Assembly (NCBI GenBank): GCA_038259365.1
Contig: JBBSOW010000102.1
Coordinates: forward strand, 1 to 10,935
DNA: 10,935 nt
From: JBBSOW01 sp038259365
GTDB taxonomy: Bacteria; Actinomycetota; Actinomycetes; Propionibacteriales; Propionibacteriaceae
Direction: 5' to 3'
Shown: positions 6,827-10,935 of the stretch, piece by piece
Layout: every line of letters starts with the position of its first letter
Numbering within the stretch: position 1 is the stretch's first letter
Position numbers and translations under genes: made by a program
The notes under the pieces: generated by a model
Database searches by the model: none
What the model saw: only the letters and a program-made list of their open reading frames with translations
Told to the model about the DNA's origin: nothing

Positions 6827-8050
6827 TCAGGCGACCAGGCCGTGCGGATCGATGACGTACTTCTTGGCCACGCCGGAGTCGAAGTCGGCGTAGGCCCCGG
6901 GCGCCCCATCGAGGCTCACGGTCGTGGCGTTGACGGCCTTGGCGATGTCGACCCGATCGTGCAGGATAGCCATCATCAGACCGCGGTGGTACTTCATCAC
7001 CGGGCACTGGCCCGTCATGAACGAGTGCGACTTGGCCCAGCCCAATCCGAGCCGCAGCGAGAGCGATCCCTCCTGGGCCGCCTCTTCCGCAGCGCCGGGA
7101 TCGCCGGTGACGTAGAGTCCCGGAATCCCCAGCCCGCCGCCCGCACGGGTGATCGCCATCAGCGAGTTGAGCACCGTTGCGGGAGCCTCCTCCGAGGCGT
7201 GCTCGCCGTGGCCGCGTGCCTCGAAGCCCACGGCGTCGACCCCGCAGTCGACCTCGGGAACCCCGAGGATCTGCTCGAGTTGGTCGCCGATCTCGCCCTT
7301 GGATACGTCGACGGTCTCGCACCCGAAGGAGCGGGCCTGGGCCAACCGGTCCTCGTTGAGGTCACCGACGACCACCGCCGCCGCCCCGAGTAGCTGGGCC
7401 GACGCCGCCGCGGCCAGGCCCACCGGCCCGGCGCCCGCCACGTACACCGTTGAACCGACGCCGACGCCTGCAGTGACGCAGCCGTGGAAACCGGTCGGGA
7501 AGATGTCGGAGAGCATCGTCAGGTCCATGATCTTGGCCATGGCCTGGTCCTTGTCCGGGAAGCGCAGCAGGTTCCAGTCGGCGTAGGGCACGAGCACGTA
7601 CTCGGCCTGACCGCCCACCCATCCGCCCATGTCGACGTAGCCGTAGGCGCTGCCGGGTCGGTCCGGGTTGACGTTCAGGCAGATGCCGGTCCGCCCTTCC
7701 TTGCAGTTGCGGCAGCGACCGCAGGAGATGTTGAAGGGCACCGAGCACACGTCGCCCTCCGTGATGAACTCGACTCCGGGGCCGACGTCGACCACCTCGC
7801 CGGTGATCTCGTGTCCGAGGATGAGGCCTTCGGGGGCGGTGGTGCGACCGCGCACCATGTGCTGATCGGAGCCGCAGATGTTGGTGGTGACGACCTTGAG
7901 GATCGCCGCGTGCGGGAGTTGTCGGCCGACGTTGTCGGGGTGGACCCCCGGCCCGTCCTGCAGCTCGAAGCTCGGGTAGGCGATGTCTTGGACCTCGGTC
8001 TTGCCCGGCCCCATGTAGGCAACCGCTCTGTTGCTGGCCACGATGATCAC
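6827..8050 (-). CDS. fdhA: Glutathione-independent formaldehyde dehydrogenase (zinc-dependent MDR)
   Basis: This 407-residue protein closely follows the Pseudomonas putida glutathione-independent formaldehyde dehydrogenase, which oxidises formaldehyde to formate with tightly held NAD+ and can dismutate aldehydes. The catalytic zinc ligands correspond to C59 (TNICGSDQHMVRGRTT), H80 (LGHE) and D182 (LSDIFPTG). The structural zinc cysteines are C110, C113, C116 and C124. GAGPVG at 206-211 binds NAD. Other signatures are YGYVDMGGW, VDAVGFEARGHG and GLGWAKSHSF. About ten extra residues around 30-46 separate it from the Pseudomonas enzyme as I remember it. The GTG at 8050 is preceded by GGAAG at five bases. 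It stands alone between the sigma unit and the esterase operon, with gaps of 137 and about 170 bases, so it may have its own promoter. It would serve formaldehyde detoxification independently of mycothiol. Confidence 0.92.
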   Translation of the reverse strand: MIIVASNRAVAYMGPGKTEVQDIAYPSFELQDGPGVHPDNVGRQLPHAAILKVVTTNICGSDQHMVRGRTTAPEGLILGHEITGEVVDVGPGVEFITEGDVCSVPFNISCGRCRNCKEGRTGICLNVNPDRPGSAYGYVDMGGWVGGQAEYVLVPYADWNLLRFPDKDQAMAKIMDLTMLSDIFPTGFHGCVTAGVGVGSTVYVAGAGPVGLAAAASAQLLGAAAVVVGDLNEDRLAQARSFGCETVDVSKGEIGDQLEQILGVPEVDCGVDAVGFEARGHGEHASEEAPATVLNSLMAITRAGGGLGIPGLYVTGDPGAAEEAAQEGSLSLRLGLGWAKSHSFMTGQCPVMKYHRGLMMAILHDRVDIAKAVNATTVSLDGAPGAYADFDSGVAKKYVIDPHGLVA

Positions 8051-8129
8051 GCTCGCTTCCGGACGTCAAAGCGTGAGCCCTGCCGTCACGCCCTGTCGCG
8101 TCCTCTGAATCATCCCGACCGTACACCCG

Positions 8130-8158
8130 CTTGACTCGGGGCTCGTCAGGCCCCCAAG
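8130..8158. terminator. Candidate hairpin between sigma gene and fdhA
   Basis: GGGGC (8138-8142) and GCCCC (8150-8154) pair around a seven-base loop. Outer arms CTTG (8130-8133) and CAAG (8155-8158) also pair, leaving a four-base bulge. It lies 30 bases after the sigma gene stop. There is no T-run after it on the minus strand, so it is not a classical intrinsic terminator; it could slow polymerase, assist factor-dependent ending, or be part of the fdhA leader. Confidence 0.3.
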
Positions 8159-8187
8159 AGGCGCTGCGCATGGGGCTTGCGGGCGGG

Positions 8188-9147
8188 TTAGTCCAGGACT
8201 ATCGGCAGGTCGGCGAGGCGGAACAGGTGCGGATCGAACCAGCCGACGACGTCGTCGATGAGGCCGTCGGCGTCGACGTGCAGCGCCTGGAGCTGGAAAG
8301 CCTCCCACTGGCCCCCCTTGCGCAGGTACATGCCCACGGCCGGACCGCCGTTGAGGCGGGTGGCGCGGAACTTCAGGTCACCGGGCCCGGAGGCGGGGCA
8401 GTGGGTCCACGACAGCTCGGCGGCCTGACGCGCCCCGACGTAGTAGCGGTCGAACGGCGGCATCTGCCACGTGGCCTCGGCGGCCAACGAGGCGACGACC
8501 GCGTCGAAGTCGTGGCGTTCGAAGGCGTCGACGAAGGCCTCGACCGCGGCCCTCTCGTCGTCCTGCCTCACCCCCGACTGGGCCTCGTCCAGTCCCTGAC
8601 CGATGCTCGCGCGTCCGCGCTGCAAGGCGGAGTTCACCGACGCCGTCGTTGCCCCCAGGGTCTCGGCGATCTCGGCGGCGCTGAAGCCCATGACCTCCTT
8701 CAGCAGGAGCACGGCCCGCTGGGTGGGCGGTAACTCCTGCAGCGCCGCCGCCCAGGCCAGGGCGACGTTTTCGCGGCCGAGAAACTTCTCCTCGGGCGTG
8801 GGCGCCGCGCTCTGCCACAGCACGGCATCGGGCAGCGGCTCCAGCCAGGACACGTCGCTGCGCGGATTGATCGGCGCCGTGGGATCTCCCGGGGGAGCGC
8901 CCAGGCCGCTGGGGAGGACCCGCTTCGAGGCCGAGGACAGCGCGCTCAGACAGGTGTTGGTCGCGATGCGGTGCATCCACGTCCGCACCGACGAGCGTCC
9001 GTCGAAGTCGTGGAACGCCCGCCACGCCCGCAGGTAGGTCTCCTGCACCTGATCCTCGGCGTCCACCACCGAGCCCATCATCTGGTAGCAGTGGGCCATC
9101 AGCTCGCGACGCAACGGCGCCGTCTCGGCCTCGAAGTCGATGGTCAT
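8188..9147 (-). CDS. ECF sigma factor with C-terminal SnoaL-like domain (SigG/TIGR02960-like)
   Basis: This is a 319-residue sigma-70 family protein. Region 2 (about 10-72) contains AHCYQMMGSVVDAEDQVQET and RTWMHRIATNTCLSAL, for -10 binding and core contact. A linker of about 55 residues follows. Region 4 (126-182) contains LPPTQRAVLLLKEVMGFSAAEIA and the helix-turn-helix ending VNSALQRGRA, for -35 recognition. Residues 195-319 form a SnoaL/NTF2-like domain (AVEAFVDAFERHDFDAVVASL, then WQMPPFDRYYVG). The layout matches SigG of Mycobacterium tuberculosis and the TIGR02960 group, which lack a classical anti-sigma gene; the tail is thought to control activity. The ATG at 9147 has a GGAGA six bases upstream that lies within the stop region of the VOC gene, only 10 bases away, so the two are almost surely coupled. 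No anti-sigma factor gene is visible nearby. Confidence 0.9.
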   Translation of the reverse strand: MTIDFEAETAPLRRELMAHCYQMMGSVVDAEDQVQETYLRAWRAFHDFDGRSSVRTWMHRIATNTCLSALSSASKRVLPSGLGAPPGDPTAPINPRSDVSWLEPLPDAVLWQSAAPTPEEKFLGRENVALAWAAALQELPPTQRAVLLLKEVMGFSAAEIAETLGATTASVNSALQRGRASIGQGLDEAQSGVRQDDERAAVEAFVDAFERHDFDAVVASLAAEATWQMPPFDRYYVGARQAAELSWTHCPASGPGDLKFRATRLNGGPAVGMYLRKGGQWEAFQLQALHVDADGLIDDVVGWFDPHLFRLADLPIVLD

Positions 9148-9157
9148 GAATGTCTCC

Positions 9158-9601
9158 TCAGCCGAAGACGCCCGCGTCGCGCGCCTTTTCCAGGTCCATC
9201 CACATAATCTCCCAGACGTGTTCGTCGAGGTCGGCGTAGGTGCGGCCGTACATGTACTCGCCGTTCTCGTCGGTGCGGATGTGGCGTCCACCGGCCGCGA
9301 TGGCACGATCCACCAGATCGTCGACGTCGGCCCAGCTGTCCGCCGAGAGGCAGGTGAGCACCTCGCGCTGACCCGGCTCGGCGGCTTGGGTGTCGTGGAA
9401 ACCGGCGAAGAAGTCGCGGCGCAGCAACATGGCGTAGTGGTTGGGGCCGAGTTCGAGCGCCACGGCCTCCCCGTTGCACATCTCCTCGTTGAAGCCGTAG
9501 CCCAGGGATTCGAAGAACTCCCGGCTGCGGGCCGGATCGGCCACCGGCAGGTTGACGAAGATCATCTGATGGACGCGGGCGCGGGTGTTGGTGTCCGACA
9601 T
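9158..9601 (-). CDS. VOC family protein (glyoxalase-like), co-transcribed with the sigma factor
   Basis: The protein has 147 residues; the start at ATG 9601 is fixed by AAGGAG six bases upstream, although the frame is open further. The first module begins HQMIFVNLPVADPARSREFFESLGYGFN and holds ALELGPNHYAMLLRRDFFAGF; the second covers SADSWADVDDLVDRAIAAGG and ends in YADLDEHVWEIMWMD. This subfamily (F-V-N-L-P-V start, LGYGFN) is often annotated as extradiol dioxygenase or glyoxalase. The reaction is unknown, and metal ligands are not all obvious: H11 and E131 are candidates. The gene is directly upstream of the SigG-like sigma gene with 10 bases between. As I recall, glyoxalase-like genes are among SigG-dependent genes in mycobacteria, so control by the neighbouring sigma factor, perhaps in response to reactive aldehydes, is a reasonable inference. 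Confidence 0.87.
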   Translation of the reverse strand: MSDTNTRARVHQMIFVNLPVADPARSREFFESLGYGFNEEMCNGEAVALELGPNHYAMLLRRDFFAGFHDTQAAEPGQREVLTCLSADSWADVDDLVDRAIAAGGRHIRTDENGEYMYGRTYADLDEHVWEIMWMDLEKARDAGVFG

Positions 9602-9703
9602 GGCTGGCTCCTTTGGTCTGCGCGGCCCGGGTGGGCTCGCTGTGTATGGGTATTGACCGAGCAGACTCCAAGAAATCATCGGTGGTCTCGAAGAAAGATC
9701 TAT

Positions 9704-9717
9704 AGCTCCTCAGAGCT
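9704..9717 (-). terminator. Weak candidate terminator behind the Fes-type esterase
   Basis: The 212-base gap between the esterase stop and the VOC start contains a 5-base stem, AGCTC with GAGCT, around a CTCA/TGAG loop. On the minus strand it is followed by ATAGATCTTTCTTC, which is unusually T-rich for this DNA. The stem is short, so efficiency would be low; it might instead be an operator for the VOC-sigma unit. The rest of the gap must contain the VOC-sigma promoter, but I see no element I would assign with confidence. Confidence 0.3.
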
Positions 9718-9813
9718 GGACGGTTCGGCCAAATCGGCTCGGCCACCAAAATCGGCGTCGTGACCGGCGATGATCATCGCGCTGGCCGCCTCGTCGAACA
9801 GAGGGTCGATCGG

Positions 9814-10935
9814 TCAGGTCCAGCAGCGCTGGATGAGATCGGTGAGGTGGGGGTCGAGAAGATCGCGCCAGCAGGTCCAGGTGTGGCCGTCGCCGACGAC
9901 GCCCCAGCGGGTGTCGGCGCCGATGCGCTCGAGGGATGCGGCGATCAGCTGGTTGTTCTCGAGGTTCTCCTCGGCAGTTCCGCAGACGATCGTGATGGGC
10001 GGGAGATCCTCGCGCGGGCCGCTGGCCTGGATCTCACCGGTGAAGGCGGTAATCCGGTCGAAGGTGGCGAAACTGGATTCCTGGTCGTCGGTCTTCGCGG
10101 TGAAGTACGAGCCGGATTGCAGGAACAGCCCGTCGAAGAGGTTCGGATCGTGCCAACCGAGGTAGAGCCCGACGAGCCCGCCGAGGCTTTGCCCCATGAG
10201 GATGGGCCGCCCTCGCATCGGCAGGTCTTCGGTGATCGCGGGCAGGATCCCCTCGATGAACGCCTTCGCGTACGCGGGGCTGGCCGAATACCACTCGTCG
10301 CGGGCGCCGGGGGCGACGAGGGCCACGCGCATCGGTGGCAGTGTTCCGCTCGCGATCCCGGTGGCGACGTACTCGGTGAGCCGCCCGTAGGCGTCCATCT
10401 CGGGTCCGTCGTGGGTGATGAGCAGTGGTAGTGCGGTGTTCACGTTGGTGTCGGCGGGGGCCCACATCTGCACCCTCACCGAGCCGAGTTCGGGCTCCAC
10501 CTCCACGGTCACCCGTTCAGCCTCGACCTGCTCGTGATGCAACCAGGCTGGCTCCGCGTAACCGGGCATCGGCAGCCAGGAGTGGGGGCCGAAGGCGCCG
10601 TCGACGTGGCGGGGGTTGGTCGTGTCCAGGTGCAGGCTGGAGGAATCCTCGGCGTCGAAGACCTCGATCATGTACTCCAACCGTCCCAGCGGCGGGATGG
10701 CTTGAGAGAGTTCCCAACCCCCGCTGACCCGGACGAAATCGCGGACCAGATCGGTGGTCAGGTCGGCCCACAGCATAACTTTGACGGCGTGGTGGTTGGG
10801 GTCGTGGTAGCGGATCACGATGCGGTGATCCTCCACGGCGCTGTCGCCAAGACCCGCCACCGCGGCTTGGGCGACGGCGACCGCGGCCTGCGCGCTTGCC
10901 ACCGAGGCCTGAGCACTGGCGACGGCGGCTTGGGC
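9814..10935 (-). CDS. Fes-type (enterochelin esterase-like) alpha/beta hydrolase, N-terminus beyond right edge
   Basis: 373 residues are visible and the frame is still open at the right edge. An internal GTG at 10902 is a possible but unlikely start, because the repeat structure continues upstream of it. Visible residues 1-28 are alanine-rich heptads. About 35-130 resemble the N-terminal beta-sandwich of Fes/COG2382 proteins (VMLWADLTTDLVRDF, then MIEVFDAEDSSSLHLDTTNP). The hydrolase follows, with LPLLITHDGPEMDAYGRL, VALVAPGARDEWYS, nucleophile S250 in ILMGQSLGGLVGLYLG, FLQSGSYF, and H351 in GDGHTWTCWRDLL. Relatives cleave siderophore or other ester bonds and fold with esterase D-type enzymes. 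The ACE of the classical enterobactin esterase cannot be assumed here, since no siderophore genes are visible. Together with the other hydrolase and the ATP-grasp ligase it may act on one metabolite, though the VOC, sigma and fdhA genes lie between them. Confidence 0.82.
   Translation of the reverse strand, partial: AQAAVASAQASVASAQAAVAVAQAAVAGLGDSAVEDHRIVIRYHDPNHHAVKVMLWADLTTDLVRDFVRVSGGWELSQAIPPLGRLEYMIEVFDAEDSSSLHLDTTNPRHVDGAFGPHSWLPMPGYAEPAWLHHEQVEAERVTVEVEPELGSVRVQMWAPADTNVNTALPLLITHDGPEMDAYGRLTEYVATGIASGTLPPMRVALVAPGARDEWYSASPAYAKAFIEGILPAITEDLPMRGRPILMGQSLGGLVGLYLGWHDPNLFDGLFLQSGSYFTAKTDDQESSFATFDRITAFTGEIQASGPREDLPPITIVCGTAEENLENNQLIAASLERIGADTRWGVVGDGHTWTCWRDLLDPHLTDLIQRCWT
10852..10935 (-). 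repeat. Four 21-base tandem units coding an AQA[AS]VAx heptapeptide
   Basis: Read on the minus strand, 10935-10852 divides into four in-frame 21-base units. Each encodes Ala-Gln-Ala-(Ala/Ser)-Val-Ala followed by Ser, Ser, Val or Gly. The units differ at many synonymous third positions (for example CAA/CAG and GCC/GCG/GCT), so the peptide pattern is better kept than the DNA. The array reaches the window edge and probably continues. A heptad with Ala, Val and Gln suits a continuous amphipathic helix or coiled-coil linker in front of the Fes-type domain. Confidence 0.75.

Noticed and set aside
6658..6909. Upstream extension of the esterase frame
   Set aside because: It overlaps the end of fdhA, is not protein-like, and family members begin near the RYGHWGRP block.
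9148..9306. Upstream extension of the sigma-factor frame
   Set aside because: It overlaps the VOC coding region in another frame; the GGAGA site before ATG 9147 fixes the start.
1..10935. CRISPR array, tRNA or rRNA genes, transposase or attachment sites
   Set aside because: No regularly spaced repeats, cloverleaf-type sequence, or transposase and integrase motifs were seen; the only tandem repeats are the in-frame heptads at the right edge.

Overview
This window looks like chromosomal DNA from a high-GC actinobacterium. It is GC-rich with strong G/C third-position bias, several genes start with GTG or TTG, and the gene content fits: a remnant of the mycothiol-dependent maleylpyruvate isomerase family, a SigG-like ECF sigma factor with a SnoaL tail, and VOC and SRPBCC/ArsR families common in that phylum. 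The genus cannot be fixed from the sequence. All intact genes lie on the minus strand, so transcription runs from right to left.

Right to left the layout is as follows. A Fes-type (enterochelin esterase-like) alpha/beta hydrolase enters from beyond the right edge (9814-10935); its visible N-terminus is a run of alanine-rich heptapeptide repeats. After a 212-base gap comes a two-gene unit, a VOC protein (9158-9601) and an ECF sigma factor (8188-9147). A glutathione-independent formaldehyde dehydrogenase, fdhA, follows (6827-8050). After a gap of about 170 bases there is a tight four-gene run: a serine alpha/beta hydrolase (5911-6657), a RimK-like ATP-grasp ligase (4613-5860), a GH15 glucoamylase/trehalase-like hydrolase (2758-4566) and a CDF cation-efflux transporter (1823-2761), the last two overlapping by 4 bases. 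A second, separate VOC gene follows (1357-1752).

The left end is different. On the plus strand, 731-1149 is a decayed mycothiol-dependent maleylpyruvate isomerase-family gene. It keeps its ribosome binding site, but it has a frameshift and has lost the middle of the protein, including the metal-binding part. Diverging from it on the minus strand is an SRPBCC (AHSA1-type) gene overlapping the start of an ArsR-family regulator that runs off the left edge. A near-perfect 28-base inverted repeat just upstream of the SRPBCC gene is the likely operator of this pair.

The best candidate for something little described is the esterase/ATP-grasp pair with the Fes-type esterase nearby. An ATP-dependent carboxylate-amine (or thiol) ligase next to hydrolases suggests synthesis and release or trimming of a small peptide-like or ester-linked compound. 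The substrate is not evident, and whether GH15 and the CDF transporter belong to the same process is only inferred from operon spacing.
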